Assembly (NCBI GenBank): GCA_036429605.1
Contig: CM071589.1
Location: 1,798,001-1,862,000, forward strand
Direction of reading: 5' to 3'
Origin: Cladobotryum mycophilum
Lineage: Eukaryota > Ascomycota > Sordariomycetes > Hypocreales > Hypocreaceae
DNA length: 64,000 nucleotides
Shown one piece after another: positions 1 to 12,116 of this stretch. Under the pieces are notes generated by a model. That model had not been told where the DNA came from and did no database searches. It saw only the letters and a program-made list of their open reading frames with translations. The translations under genes were made by a program, and so were the position numbers. How positions within the stretch are numbered: the stretch's first letter is position 1; the number at the start of each line of letters is the position of its first letter.

Positions 1-1742
1 TGGTGCTTTGCTTACGCTGAAGTCTGGTCTCTGTGTGAGTAGGCATCGAAATACTAGTCGCCGAACTGTTGTAGAGACTCATATTATCCAGCATGCTGAG
101 ATTGGACTTCTTCTTCTCCAGAAAATACGCATCCGCAGGTGAGTCCTTTGGAGATTCATATGCCTTGGGAATTGCGGGGACAGGTGGAACATCCTCATCA
201 TCTTCCATGGGCATGGGATTATGAACCGTTGTGTGCTTGGGGGCGGGAAGTCGTGAGTGAGAAGATGACTGTGACAGTCGTGGCTGTAGAGATCCGGTTG
301 ATGTCCTGACCGTATTAAAGCTTACTGTAGAGCCACCCGACAGTCCAGAGCTGTATGATTTCCTGCCAATATCTGGCGTTGTTCGAGCGGAAGAAGGCGT
401 GCCACTACCCGACGTCTTTCTAGGTATCATTGAGGGTGATCGAGAATCTGCTCGCAAGTCCATAGAGATCGGCGGTGGGGGCGGCGGAACATTGTTGAGT
501 TGGTTGAGGCTCGCAGATTGTGGCATCATCGACATTCGCTTCAATTTCTTGATTTCAGTCGGGCTTATAGTTCTAGCGCCGAGCCCAGTAGCATGAGAGG
601 CATGGCCCCCAGGCATCATGGATTGGCGCTTCCCGGACGAAGGCGTTGTCGCCTTTACTCCAACACGAGGTGATTTAGGAGCCATGGAGGAATGTCGACT
701 TTGGTCTGGATTGAGCGTGTTGCTAGCGACGAGGCTTGTCTGGCTGTTCATCGGGGACGGCTGCATAGACTTTGCCTTGAGAGATCTGGTCATGGTTCCG
801 CTACGGGTGATTTCCGAGCCCCCGTCAATCGAGGATCTCGTCAAATCACCGGGCCTCTCCGATACCAAACTAGGACGTCTCTTGGAGGCAGTTCGCGTTA
901 TTGTCGTTTCGGTGTCTGTGACAACTCCGGGGCCAATCGATTTTCGTGGGGTCTTTGTGGTGACATTGACGCTGACATTGCTGTGAGAGACTGGAGGGTA
1001 GTGGCTCTGGCGGCGGGTCCGCATGGCTATTGGAGCTGAGGCGGTATCGGTGGAACCAGAAGTCGACGAAACAAGAGACGAGTTACTAGGCTGCCGGGTA
1101 GCAATGCTGGGTCTGCGCAGAATCGAGCCTGACCGCCCAGACCGATTGGTCGTGGCCTGGACGTTCACACGCGTTGTGCTGCCATTGGGCGCAGCGGCCG
1201 ACTTTTCGGGCATTTTGTTGTCGTCAAGATCTGGTGATTCGAGGGTCGGGGAGGGAAACTTTGTCAATTTAAAGTCTCCAGAGGCGGACTCGATGCTGGT
1301 GTGGAGGTCGTCGAAGCTCACAGAGGGCAAGAATTCGTAGGGCCCAGTGACGGTGGTTGTGGTGGTTGTGGTGGTTGTGGTGGTGGTTGTAGATTGTTCT
1401 GTTTGACCTGCATCTCCATTTCGACGAAAAGAAAAGAGCGAATGATTACTGGAAGAAGTTGCGCTTAGCATTGGAGAGTCGGAGACCAATTTGGTGCTCC
1501 TCGAAGAGGACCGCAGCACGCGATTGGATCCAGAGTGGGTTCTGGTCGATGACGATGTCAGTGCTTCGTATTCAACCAATGCAAACCACCCACCCAGCCA
1601 GAGAAAGAGGTGGTTGGTTGGTGGGTTGGTGGGTTCGGTTCGGTGGGTGGCCGTACAAGGAAAAAGGAAGGCGTACTCACTGTCCTGATGAGGGTTGGTT
1701 TGCCGGTTGAGATCCAGCGGATAATTTGTGCTTCAGGGTCAT
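1..1742 (-). CDS. Probable DYRK-family (Pom1-like) protein kinase, N-terminal part, cut by window edge
   Basis: The reverse strand is open from position 1541 to the left edge with no stop, giving about 514 residues rich in Ser, Thr, Pro and Arg. A short first exon (1742..1681, starting MTLKHKLSAG) joins through a GTGAGT donor to an acceptor after 1542; a CTGAC branch sequence lies inside this 139-nt intron. Features include a long Thr run (about 1360-1390), a proline run near GTT-CCG codons at about 475, and many SP/TP sites. Blocks such as SVSFDDLHTS, HATGLGARTISPTE and LKRMSMMP resemble the disordered N-terminal region of filamentous-fungal Pom1/DYRK kinases, which set cell-end polarity and division timing. 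The catalytic domain would lie outside the window, so the assignment rests on resemblance of a low-complexity region and could be wrong. The open frame itself is secure. Confidence 0.5.
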
Positions 1743-4700
1743 AGAGCTGATGGCCGCGGTGAGAGTGGAAACGGGGGGGGGGGGTTGATGCAGGTCGTCC
1801 CACGGCTTTTTGTTTCCTTGGCTTCTTTCTCGAAATGGTCGGTCGCTGATGAAAGAACAAAAAGCCAAGGCGGTTCGTTGTCGTCAAGGTCTCAGTCCGT
1901 TCAAGGAGCTGAGTACATTCGAACGGCTACCACATTCCGGCCAAGTGTATGTATCTGAAAGACTTGAGAGAGGAGGGAGGGAGAGGGAGAGGAGAGGAAG
2001 GGAGTGAAAGGGAGGGCAGCAGCTGCGGATCCGATGAAAAGCTCAAACTCGCGAGAAGGCAACAGGCAGGAGGAGCCCGCCCAGGGATATTGGACGGGAC
2101 GACGACGATGGTGGATCGAGAACCGAAAAAGCGAAAGGGGGCGTTGCTTTTTGAAAAGAAGAGACGAGGGCGTAAAAGTACAAGTAGTTAAAAAAAAATA
2201 AAAAGAACATGGAAGTTCAGCAGGTCGTCGTTTTTCGAGGATCGGGGGCTGCAACTAGACTCTCAGTGGATTGGGGCGGGCGGCAGGCCTGCGCTCGTGC
2301 TAGGTGTTCTGTTGCTTCAGAGGCTTCCCGGGTTGAGAGGCAACAGTTGAGAGAGGGTCGGTCAGGTTCACGGGGTCCTGAGTCGCTCGTTCAGTTCAGT
2401 CCAGGATGTACATGTACGGTGGCCGCCAATTGCCTGTTGAGCTTGGTACCACCCACAAGGAACAAGGCGGCCAAGCCAGAGGCAAGATTGAGCGGCCAGA
2501 AGGGTGGGGTGGAGAAAGGTTCCAGGTACTTCGTAATGTGGAGCACGCGTGATGTTTAAAGCTTGAATAAAGAGGTTCAAGAAGGTTGGTAGAAGTACAG
2601 GCTACAAGTCAATGAAGGTCGTCTTCTCTTTTTTTTTCTTTCTTTTTTTTTGACAGCACTATTCCGGTTACAAGTAGCTGCATGAAGGGGAACCTCTCTG
2701 TTTTGTGTGCCCAGATTTGGAGTCAAACTTCTTTTGGAGGGGGTGGACGGGAGAACAAAGCAAATAACAAGCTGCACAGCGCAAATGCAATGTTTTGTTT
2801 TGTTTTGTTTTGTGTATGATTATTACTATTAACATTATTAACCTTTACGCTAGATATCAATTCATCACGCCCGATTGTTCAAATCAACTTTTTTGACAGC
2901 TTTGTCATTTCATTCTTTGTACTCCGTACCCTTATTCTTAGCTACGATATCCTTATCTTGCAGTTTTCTCCACCAGGGCTCCTTTTTACCCTTGATAGGT
3001 ACATACGCTACTTGGAGACGGGCAGGCGGACAGACGGATGGACAGATAGACAAACAGTCGGACACATCAAGTAGACAGACAGACGCCCAAGACAAGCATG
3101 CAGTCAACCTTCATCACCTTGTCTTGGACCACCCCTTTGATTCATTTCTTCTTCCTTCTTCCTGTAATGAACAATTATGAAAGCGGGTACTCTAAATTAT
3201 GACACTTTACGCGTGCCCCTCATTGTTTAATACCGACTGCTACTTCATCTCCAATATCTCACCACATACGGAGTAGCTCCAAGGAGGATGGATTCTTTTG
3301 CCCGTTGAGAAGAAGAAGCAATGGCGTTGTGTGCCTTTGTGTTTCACATTACCGCAGCCCTGAAGACGCAGCTCTACCAGGACCCATGTCCCCCGTAGCC
3401 CTCTCTCACTCTCCGTCTCCTCTTCTCTCTGTGTGCGTCTCCTCTCTCCAACGGTGGAGACGACGAACGAATGGTTGCTCTTCTCCCAAACTCCTGGAAG
3501 CTTGGTACTTTGTAGGCAGCCATGGTTCGTGCACGCACTCACGCTCTCTCCATTGTTTGCTTCCGTTATCAGCATGTCCCCCCATGTACAAGTAGAGCTT
3601 GCTTTCAAAGGGGAAAATCCCTTCCTTTCATGGACAGACAGGCATACAGACAGACAGATGGACAGAAAGAAACCCCAACTTCTGGGGAGGGGAGGATGAG
3701 GGATGGGCAAAGCAGCCAAGCATCGTTCAGGCTTTTTTGGCCCGACACATGTCTCTGTTGCTGATTGCTGGAACTCCGTAGGCACAGCTCATCATGCATG
3801 GTCTTTTGTGTGTACAAGTGTTTTTTTTTTCGTTGATGTGCCGCAACCCCTTTTTGGAAATCTGCCCAACGCATTGAACATGCAGTTGACTCGCAAGCGA
3901 TCGCCGTTCGACTTTCTTATGCACCAATGAAACATGCCAGGCACGGCCAGGGTCTGCAGGTACGGGTACGGTGTGCGAATGGTCCCCCCCGTCGTCTTTC
4001 GTCTAGAGAGAGAGCTCCAGCTTGCTGTGTGTTGTGTTTTGATTTGTTTTGTTTCGGTAAGCATTTCGTTGGCTCTCCTTCTCCCCAGAGTTTCTGTCAA
4101 TGCAAACACGCACGAGAGCTGCAATTCGGATTCGATCAATCGGTATATTCTTTTTTCTTTCCTTTTTTTAATGCCCAGTAGCCCAACGTTTAAACAGCGC
4201 GCCTCGAACCCCCAGTTGCATCCGCGGGACGAGAGTTGCATCGTCCGTTCCGTGCTCCCCAAGTCCAATGGTCTGTCAACGCCATGCTCCTCCTTTGGTT
4301 GGTTGCCCTGACACTGGCCAAACAATCAATCCATGGGATCACATCAAAGAAAAAGTTGTCAGCATTAGTGCCTGTTCTGCATCAACCTTTCGGACATCAG
4401 CGCATCCGTCTCTTTCGTAAAGGGCTTGCCACGTATCATAAAACATACATGTACTTGTATAAAGCCTAACAATGAAGGGGGGGTTCTTTATTGGAAATAT
4501 TGATTTGTTTATGTGAGCTCAGGCGGTGACGGGCTTGGACTCTATAGGTATAGCGTCATTGTTGTGCTTCTCCAAGTCAACTCCACACTCTCCACAAAGG
4601 AGGCCCTTGCCTTGCCTTGTACTTGTACAAATATGTATGATGCTGGCATGTGGACGACTTATACTACTTGTGGTTTTGGCGGTATAGATCAAACCTACCC

Positions 4701-5167
4701 TATCAAGTATCAAGCTTTCGTCCTAAAAGGGCCTTTTTACCGGTACTGCATAAAACATGAACATGTCTCTAAAGGTTCCTTCAATGATAGGACCTTTACA
4801 AACAAATAAAACTGCCCGGGTATCAGGCCACTACGTCAGATACCATGGATGTCATATGCGGCTCTGTCAGTCAAGTGTTCTCCTAGTCCTGTAAATCAAC
4901 ACAGCGAACCTAGGTTAACGTCTTAGCGTTGGGTTCCCCAGAAAATGAACTTGGATGTAAACTTCGGGGTCCAGTTTAGTAGTTTGTGTGGCGCTCAGAC
5001 GCCACAAAAGGTGAGATCATCGTCCACATTCGCGCGTCACATGCCGGATTTCCAACCCTCGACCTTGACATTTCTTACTTCCCTTTTCATCCCCCCCTTC
5101 TGTCGTGCCTAATTAAACCCCCCAAAAATGTTATGAGGCATCGGCGCATGCCAACCGCGCGCCTCTA
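1743..5167. other. Divergent intergenic region, kinase / peroxin promoters
   Basis: These 3.4 kb separate two divergently transcribed genes. They hold a G12 run (1773-1784), TTTTG repeats near 2795, CAGACAGA-type repeats near 3035-3090 and 3640-3665, and two copies of the word TACTCCGTA (2920, 3267). Overlapping open frames in every phase look random: no domains, low-complexity translations and no consistent splice pattern. I see no convincing gene. Confidence 0.5.
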
Positions 5168-6729
5168 ATGGATGATTTTGCTGCGGAGATGCTGGCCTCC
5201 AGCCAGCGTGAGCCGTCCAGACATCGCTCTCCCGAAAGGAACAACAACAACAACAACCAGAAAGGACCCGCGGAACTAGATCCGTCAACGACGACGACAG
5301 CTCAGCGACCCGGGGGATTGCGGAGTGGACTTGCGGCTCTTCGAGAAAAGGCAAACATCCAGGATCGATTGGTTGAGAAGTTCGTCTACCCCCGTCTGAT
5401 ATCGACTTGAACTCAATAAAGAACCCGCGGGGAAAAAAAGCTGACTCTCTTCCCTTCCGGTAGGCTGCTTGAGCAGGTTATCCCCATCAACGATGGCTTC
5501 GGCCCAGATGCATCCGGCGAGGCGGACGATGCGCCCTCGGCCTATGACCAGCGACCCAACTTCACCCTCGCTACCATGTCCAACAACTTTCGCCGATTCA
5601 ACGCCCGTATCGGCGTCGTCTTCAAGTTCCAGGATAAGGTGGTCCATCTACTCATGTGGCGCCGCCCAACCCATACGCTGTCCCTACTGGCCGCCTACAC
5701 CTTCATATGCCTCGATCCGTATCTGCTCTCCGTGCTGCCCATAGTTATCCTCGTGCTGGGTGCCTTCATCCCCGGCTTCCTGGCGCGGCACCCGGCGCCG
5801 CCAAAGGGCACGCTGTCCAGCGAGCAAATGGGCTATTCGCCCAGGGGCCCTCCTCTCGCCCCGGCGGCGACGGTGCGGCCCGTGAAGGAACTGAGTAAAG
5901 ACTTCTTCCGCAACATGCGTGACTTGCAGAATTGCATGGACGACTTCAGCCAGGGACATGATCAGGTAGTGGCGGTACTGGTACCGCTCAGCAACTTCAG
6001 TGACGAGGCGCTCTCCTCGGCTATTTTCCTGTTTCTCATCGTAGGAGGCGTAGTGATGACCATCACGGCTCACATTCTACCCTGGAGATTTATTTTTCTC
6101 TTCGGCGGATGGGGTGCCATCGGGTCGGGCCACCCAGTGGTCGTCCGTCTGCTGGCGGCGACACGTCAGGAACACATGCAGCCGCAGGACCTCGAGGCCA
6201 GAGCCAAGACCTGGATGGACGGCTGGATTGCCGACGACGTCATCCTCGACTCGGCGCCCGAGACTCGCGAGGTGGAGGTCTTTGAGCTGCAGAGGGACTC
6301 CGGGACTGGCGAGTGGGAGCCCTGGGTGTTTTGCCCGTCGCCGTACGACCCGCTATCCCAGGCTCGCATCGCTGGCGAGCGTCCACGTGGCACCCGTTTC
6401 TTCGAGGATGTCATGCCGCCCGAGGGCTGGGAGTGGAGCGAGAAGAAGTGGGCGCTGGACCTCTGGAGTAGGGACTGGGTCGAGGAGCGCATCATTACCG
6501 GCGTCGAGGTGGAGACGGAAGGGGAAAGGTGGGTGTATGACATCTACAACGAGCGAGAGGATCGCACGGGAGTGGTGGATCATGAGAGGGCAAAAGTCAA
6601 AGCGCCAGTCATGCCGCAGACGAGCTGGGAGGAGGGCGAGGATGGTAATGAGAGGAGGGGGAATGGAGGCGGAGGAGATGGGTTCGATTGGTCAAGCGAA
6701 AGGCAACGTCCAACACGTCGGGGTCATGA
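5168..6729 (+). CDS. PEX24/PEX30-family integral peroxisomal membrane peroxin with dysferlin domain (one-base frame break near C terminus)
   Basis: Exon 1 is 5168..5379 (start MDDFAAEMLASS). The intron 5380..5463 has a GTTCGT donor, a CTGAC branch and a GGTAG acceptor, giving the family-typical junction LVEKLLEQVIP. The next block, NNFRRFNARIGVVF, is followed by hydrophobic helices (about residues 125-170 and 240-275) and then DysFN/DysFC sequence: WEPWVFCPSPYDPLSQARI, FFEDVMPPEGWEW and GVEVETEGERWVYDI. In this family such proteins sit in the ER/peroxisome membrane and control peroxisome size and number. As read, the frame runs on to 6937 with an unrelated tail. One extra G in the G5 run at 6657-6661 gives RRGEWRRRRWVRLVKRK, the expected end of DysFC, then a stop at 6727-6729 (about 492 aa). 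I therefore place the true end at 6729. Whether it is orthologous to Pex28/29 or Pex30-32 cannot be settled here. Confidence 0.85.
6657..6661 (+). other. Frame break in G5 run inside the peroxin gene
   Basis: Upstream frame reads ...GNERRG. The conserved WRRRRWVR block continues only in the frame reached by adding one G. See the finding on homopolymer contractions. Confidence 0.75.
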
Positions 6730-7143
6730 TGAGAAGCTTTTTATGAAATTGGGTCAAGTTGATTTCCTTTTGGTTATTTGTATTGTATACCTTTCAATGT
6801 TGTCTTACATAGGCATGGCGTATCTGAACGAGACTACTAATAATGACGTTACTTTGCATGTTTGTTCTCTTGGATCGTGGTGTATGTCCATGTCGATCCG
6901 CTCACTATTGACGCTGATAAGTTGTCCTTGCTTCTAGACGCATTCTTGCTACAGTACATTTCTCATCGCATACATGACCAAAAAAAGGATAAGCTGGCTT
7001 TCACTGCAATCTTTCCCTATGCATCATCGTCGGTCATTCATAGTCCGGTGCTCCATTCAAGAGTCGCTTCATGTCATTTCAGGACATGACGAAAGAATCA
7101 AGACCTTTTACGGGGATACTCGAAGTGTTTTTTCTTTTTCTTT
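6730..7143. other. Convergent 3' region between peroxin and GGPP synthase
   Basis: AT-rich 3' flanks of two convergent genes. An open stretch to 6937 is the out-of-frame tail of the peroxin frame. No other gene is visible. Confidence 0.5.
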
Positions 7144-8225
7144 TCATGCAATAGCCATCTTATCCAGAATCTTCTGCAAACCGGGTGCTTTACCAAAGTT
7201 CGCCTCCAAGTCCTCGATCGTCTTCCGCGCCCGCTCGAGGAGTATCGTGACAACCTGGCGGGTGTAGTCGAAGCTACCCTTGGATTCCATGTACGTGACG
7301 GCGTAGCGCTTGACCTGGACGTCTGCAGTCTTCTGCTTGAGAATGTTGATGAGCTGAAGGTTAGAAGGGTCGGCGCGGATGCTGTGAATGACGGGGAAGG
7401 AGAATTTCCCCTCCGTCAAGTCCTCGCACATGCCCTTGTTGTTACTGTACTCGTCCGAGTGCAGGTTCATGTAGTCGTCGCGGATCTGGAAGATGAGGCC
7501 GACGAGGTCGACTAGTGGCACGCAGTCGATTTTGGAGCTCGATTCGGCTTGCATGAGCTTGATGCCAAGGCGAAACAGGCCACCGGTCTTGTTGCCCACC
7601 ATCTCGAGGTAATCCTCCTCGTTGGGGCATGTGAGGGTGTCTCGCCAGAACAAATCCATGCCTTGGCCTCGATGCAGATTGACGAGCTCCTCGGCGTACG
7701 TGGAGAGGAGGACGGGGTTGTTCAATTTGATGAGCTCCTGCAAGGCGCGGAAGTAGATGTAGTTGGCCGAGTTGATGGTCTGAGCTACGCCAAAGATGCT
7801 ATGAGCGACGGGGAAGCCACGGCGCAGCTCAGAAGAATCTTGGACGTCATCGACGAGAAGTGAGGCCTCATGCAGCATGCCCACGACCTTTGTGATGACT
7901 TCGAGACTGGCGGGTGGGACGTGGAGCCAAGTATCGAAAGCTCCAATAACCTGGGAGCGAAAGTCCTTGCCAGGGTGACTGCTCACATAGTCGAATGGGC
8001 CCCTTACTATGCGCTCCTTATCTTCACCCCACGAGACCCTCTCTGTGAAGTCCTCCTGGTTATAGCGCTCCGGATCGGGAGTCTGAGTGGGGGATTGTTG
8101 ATGCTGCATGATTGTGGCGGGTCGTCCAGCTTTTTGTGTCGTACTTTTTTGCCGTTGAGGCTGCTTTCCCTTGTCGACGCCGGAACTAATCCAACTACCT
8201 TCGGAAACTGGAGTCAAGGTGTAAG

Positions 8226-8262
<37 letters not shown>

Positions 8263-8514
8263 GCTGTTATTGTTGTTGTGACTCTGACTCTGGCGCTGGG
8301 GTTGAGCGTGCAAGCCGGAGCTGGAAGTTCTTGGCGGGATGGCGTTGGGATATGGATTAGAGTTGGAGCGTAAATGCCTAGAGGCAGAAGTAGTAGTACC
8401 CGGGGCAGGCGCCGAGGTATAAGTAGCTGCAGATGTATGTGTAGGCGAAGATGTAGATGTAGAGAAAGGCTCTTCTTCCTCGAGCGGCGCTCCTGCTGCT
8501 TTAGATGAACTCAT
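7144..8514 (-). CDS. ggs1: Geranylgeranyl diphosphate synthase
   Basis: A single uninterrupted frame of 456 aa. The enzyme condenses farnesyl or dimethylallyl diphosphate with isopentenyl diphosphate to make GGPP for protein prenylation and diterpenoids; it needs Mg2+. The first aspartate-rich motif DDVQD is at residues 222-226, followed by SSELRRGFPVAHSIFG. GQGMDLFWRD lies near 283-292. The second motif region DDYMN (346-350) continues as LHSDEYSNNKGMCEDLTEGK. These match fungal primary-metabolism GGPP synthases (Neurospora al-3, Fusarium ggs1). The first 140 residues are low-complexity Ser/Thr with a polyasparagine tract (about residues 80-96) encoded by a trinucleotide repeat. This tail is longer than in most relatives, so translation could start downstream, for example at the Met of IMQHQQ. 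No terpene cyclase or P450 lies nearby, so a housekeeping role is likelier than a cluster role. Confidence 0.95.
8226..8278. repeat. GTT/AAC trinucleotide repeat coding for polyasparagine
   Basis: Near-perfect GTT repeat on the plus strand, read as AAC codons in the GGPP synthase gene. It makes about 16 Asn broken by one Ser. Length variation between strains is likely. Confidence 0.9.
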
Positions 8515-10851
8515 CCCGACTGGGTCAACACAGTTGGAGTTGGGGGCTAGCGGGGCAAAAAGGCTCCCAAGCGGAAAACAGCCTGCGTGTAATACAGAGA
8601 GAGGAGGGGCCTGGAGGTCTACGTGCGTCCGCCTTGCAGGATCTTGCTCCCTCTCCCTCTATCTCTTCAATCCCTTTTTTTCGGTTTCGAGTTAGTCGCC
8701 GGCGAGCGAGTGAGTGCGTGACCTTGAAGACCTGCGAATATTCGGCGTTGGAGCACGTGTCTTTTGGAATTTCGGAAACAAGTTTCGTTTCGGTGGTCAT
8801 TCAGGTTTGAGAAGCCTCGGTCGCTATTGGATCTGCTAACGCCATTGCGGGAATTATAGTTAGTGTTGAGCTACTCATGACTGCTGCCTGCGAATGATGG
8901 AACGATGCTGCACATGTGTCGTTGTCGTGTTACATGGAAAAGTTCAAGCTGGAGAGAGAATGCCTTGTCGCATTGCCTTTGTCAACTTGTATCAAGTTCC
9001 ATGTCAAGGCTACAGACGGAGCCCTGGCGGAGGCGATGCCCTTGTGATTAGTCACAATGGATACCATCCATCCATCCATCCACCCATGCGATTCGCCAGG
9101 CTGTTTGTCACATTGTGGCAGGCGGAGAGGAAACGTACATGTACTTATGCAAGCAACAGCTCACTTTTTGAATATTTCGTATGGATGCAATATATTTATG
9201 ACAGGGCGCAGAGAGACGGACAAGCCACTCCGGATACAGAGAATCGAGTTGGATGCGGGGAGTCCATGATCTTAAAAGTCTATCAAAAAACCAAACAGAA
9301 AAAAAAGAGGAGTAATAAAGCAATGGTATAAACCGATTGATTAGACCGTGGCCGTGTGAGACAGACTATGAGTGAGACAAAGAACAAGAACTAACACAAC
9401 CGTCATCCAGCCTGGGATCCATATCAAACGGAGGCTGGGTGGTTGGGAGGGGCGAGGGGGGTCTTGGGCTTCGGATGGCGACAAGCGGAGGACATCGGAT
9501 GAGAATTTAGACGCACAAGATTGACAGGCTAAAATGAAACAACGGTTAGCACATTGACAGCTAACGGCTTTATTAAGGCGGAACACCACCAATGTTGTAT
9601 CGCTGAATGACACCTCAGAATCTCATCAACTAATAGTGCTAGATGCTCTACTTGACCATTTAAAGTGCTAGTTTCTAGCCGACGAGCAAGCCTTTTTCAG
9701 CTGGCTTGACAGATATCTTTTCCCACCTCCCCTTTTTGTATCACAAGTAGGTGCCTTCTTACTAGGCAGGTAAGTAGTCTGCGAGCTCGAGAAACCCATG
9801 GAACCATGGATGCCTATCCAATGCCGCTTAACCGAGTCTGATTCTCGCTGTTCTGTCGGGAGCCCCGGCAAGTTGAACGAGGTTATTCACACGCACGCAC
9901 ACAAGCCTCTCCAGTACATTGATGAAGAAGGTGACTTATGAGCAGTAGGTGATTGAGGAAACTACATAAATGCTCGTGTAAGTTGCTGGATGATGTAAAA
10001 TGAACGTGGCAATCAGTGGATAATCTGTCAATGTCTGTGGGTAGATGGATGGATCAACCCTGACAGGCTAACACACACTCTTGATACGATACATCCATGG
10101 ATTCATATTCCTCATTTACTTGTACTACGGAGTGCCTAGCTAAACACTTGACGATGTTCCAAGGTTCTGAATAAAGAATTAACAATCCCTACTAGATATT
10201 TGTAGTTCTACTTGTATATCCAAGCATCAAGATATTGTCTTTGGGATCGGCGTCTTACTGGACCCTGGTTGAACCCCAAAACAATTCAAACCCTACACCT
10301 AGAGATTTAATATATTTAAAAAATGGGTAAACAACCCAAACAACCCTCCCTCCTGGCTCACAAGGGCAACAAATGCAAGTAGCCGCCACTAACTACCCAT
10401 TTTCTCTCTTTCTATTTTCGGGGTCCAAGGCTTTTCCCTTTTCTCTCTGCCGTTCCCAGGTTTGTTCTGGCGCGGCCAGGGCGTGACCAATTCGGCTGGC
10501 TGAACCGGGCCTGGTTGCCGGGGAAATGGCGGGCACCAGTTCCAAACAAGGTGACCCTCCACTCTCCACCAAAGCTTAGTACTCACTCCTCCATACCCAT
10601 ACTTACACTATTGACTATCAACGATACCGTTAAAAACATTCCTTCTCCCTGGATGTATTAATGCGAAATCCTGGCTAGCATTGCCCTGTGATACCCAAAT
10701 GCCTGTCTTCTTTTGTCATATGTATTAAACGCATCCTTCGCCCCGTCGACAGCTACAATAGATATACACGCCAGCATCAGCTTTTGATTTTCCAACTATC
10801 CGTACCGAGCATCTTATCAAGCCACCGCCGCCGCCGCCATCGCCTGCAACA
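8515..10851. other. Divergent intergenic region between GGPP synthase and cdc14
   Basis: About 2.3 kb of promoter sequence for two divergent genes. A minus-strand open stretch at 9347-9552 follows a good acceptor (CATTTTAG) and ends in a hydrophobic segment, but no upstream exon or domain could be found, so I do not call it a gene. The word TACTTGTAC occurs at 10117. Confidence 0.45.
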
Positions 10852-11801
10852 ATGGAAGCTCTCCTGTCACTCGCATTCGACAACTTGTCCTCCTTTGATG
10901 GCCCCAAGATCCGCAAGGGCCTCCGCCAAGTCGAGGGCCTGCTCGCCCAGATATGCCTGTCCAACGGCGGTGCGCCCAAACACAGCCGGTCATCCTCGAA
11001 CTCGAGCACCAAGATTGAGGAAGACGGGGAGGCTCCTGCGTCGCCGCCGAGGAAGGACCTCGCGCAACTCACCCAGGACCCCGCGTTTCGGGAGTTCTTC
11101 AAGCTACAGGAGGGTTTTGAGTGGAATGTGGCTATGCGCCTCATCAACACCCTTGACCGACTCATGGCCAAGGGGAGCGATGGACAGAACGACCTGCTCA
11201 TACTGAGTGCGTTGGATTTGATACAGGGTGCCTTGCTGTTGCACCCGCCCAGCAAGCAGCTCTTCTCCAGGGAACAGAATATGAATGTAAGACGTCTGGT
11301 CCCAGCAGCTTACTAGTTTTCATGGTATGCTAACATTGCGATTCCTAGCTTCTCCTTGATCTGCTCGAGCCGTACAACTGCCCAGCTATCCAATCCGCCA
11401 CGCTCCTTACCCTCGTTGTCGCCCTGATCGACACACCAAGCAACACTCGCACATTCGAAGGTCTCGATGGCCTCCTCACCGTAACTTCCCTTTTCAAATC
11501 ACGAAACACCGCCCGCGAGGTCAAACTCAAGCTCGTCGAGTTCCTTTACTTTTACCTCATGCCCGAAGCGCCATCATCAACGCCTTCCGAAAAGCGAGAC
11601 TCGTCTATCCCTGTCCTTCAGCGGAGCCCTTCGAAGCTAGGGGGCCCATTGGATGCGAGCAAGCAGAAACGTTCCAATACGAACAATGGAATCCTGTCTA
11701 CCGAGGAGAAGCAGCAGCTCCTAAGCCGTCATCTTAGCAGTGTTGAAGACTTGGTCAAGGATTTGAGGAACTGCGCACCATTCGGTGGCATGGTTTGCTA
11801 G
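10852..11801 (+). CDS. cdc14: Septation initiation network component Cdc14 (Sid1 partner, not the phosphatase)
   Basis: Exon 1 is 10852..11286 and exon 2 is 11349..11801. The 62-nt intron has a GTAAGA donor and a CCTAG acceptor in phase 0, giving 295 aa. The start sits in a good context (CAACAATGGAAG). The protein matches the fungal Cdc14 family of Schizosaccharomyces pombe, which binds the kinase Sid1 in the septation initiation network and acts at the spindle pole body. Supporting blocks are LSLAFDNLSSFDGPKIRKGL near the N terminus, NVAMRLINTLDRLM, the helical repeat LLLDLLEPYNCPAIQSATLL, and the C-terminal LSSVEDLVKDLRNCAPFGG. A Ser-rich insertion near residues 42-60 and another near 200-240 look disordered. 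The name clash with the budding-yeast Cdc14 phosphatase should be noted; no phosphatase motif is present. Confidence 0.85.
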
Positions 11802-12116
11802 GCCATTCTTTGTTTCTCTTTCTCTCTTTCTCTCTTGCATTATTTTTTACATGGTTTTCTGGTTCTGGTTCTGGTTCTGGCGCGGCGTTGGGTGGGATAC
11901 ATATGCATTTGATCCTTCTTTTGAAAGGGCATAAGATAGGGGGAAGCATCAACATGATCATTACGTTTTATTAGTACGGAGTAGATTTTCCAGACAATAC
12001 AAGTTTGGATGGTATCGTGTAACTTTCAGGCTAGGCGTTTACTAAATAGAACGGCAAACTGATATCCAAGATTTTTTCTTCCAATTAGGATTGAAAAAAG
12101 AGACAAGAAAAAAAGA
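11802..12116. other. Convergent 3' region
   Basis: Short AT-rich gap between two converging genes, with CTTTCTCT and GGTTCT repeats (11815-11880) and one TACGGAGTA word (11975). No gene seen. Confidence 0.5.

Noticed and set aside
3240..4325. Overlapping minus-strand frames of 177-181 codons
   Set aside because: All phases are open to similar extent, no domain, no splice-linked continuity, repeats inside; chance frames.
9341..9613. Minus-strand frame with a good acceptor and hydrophobic C terminus
   Set aside because: No upstream exon, donor or domain was found; too little to call a gene.
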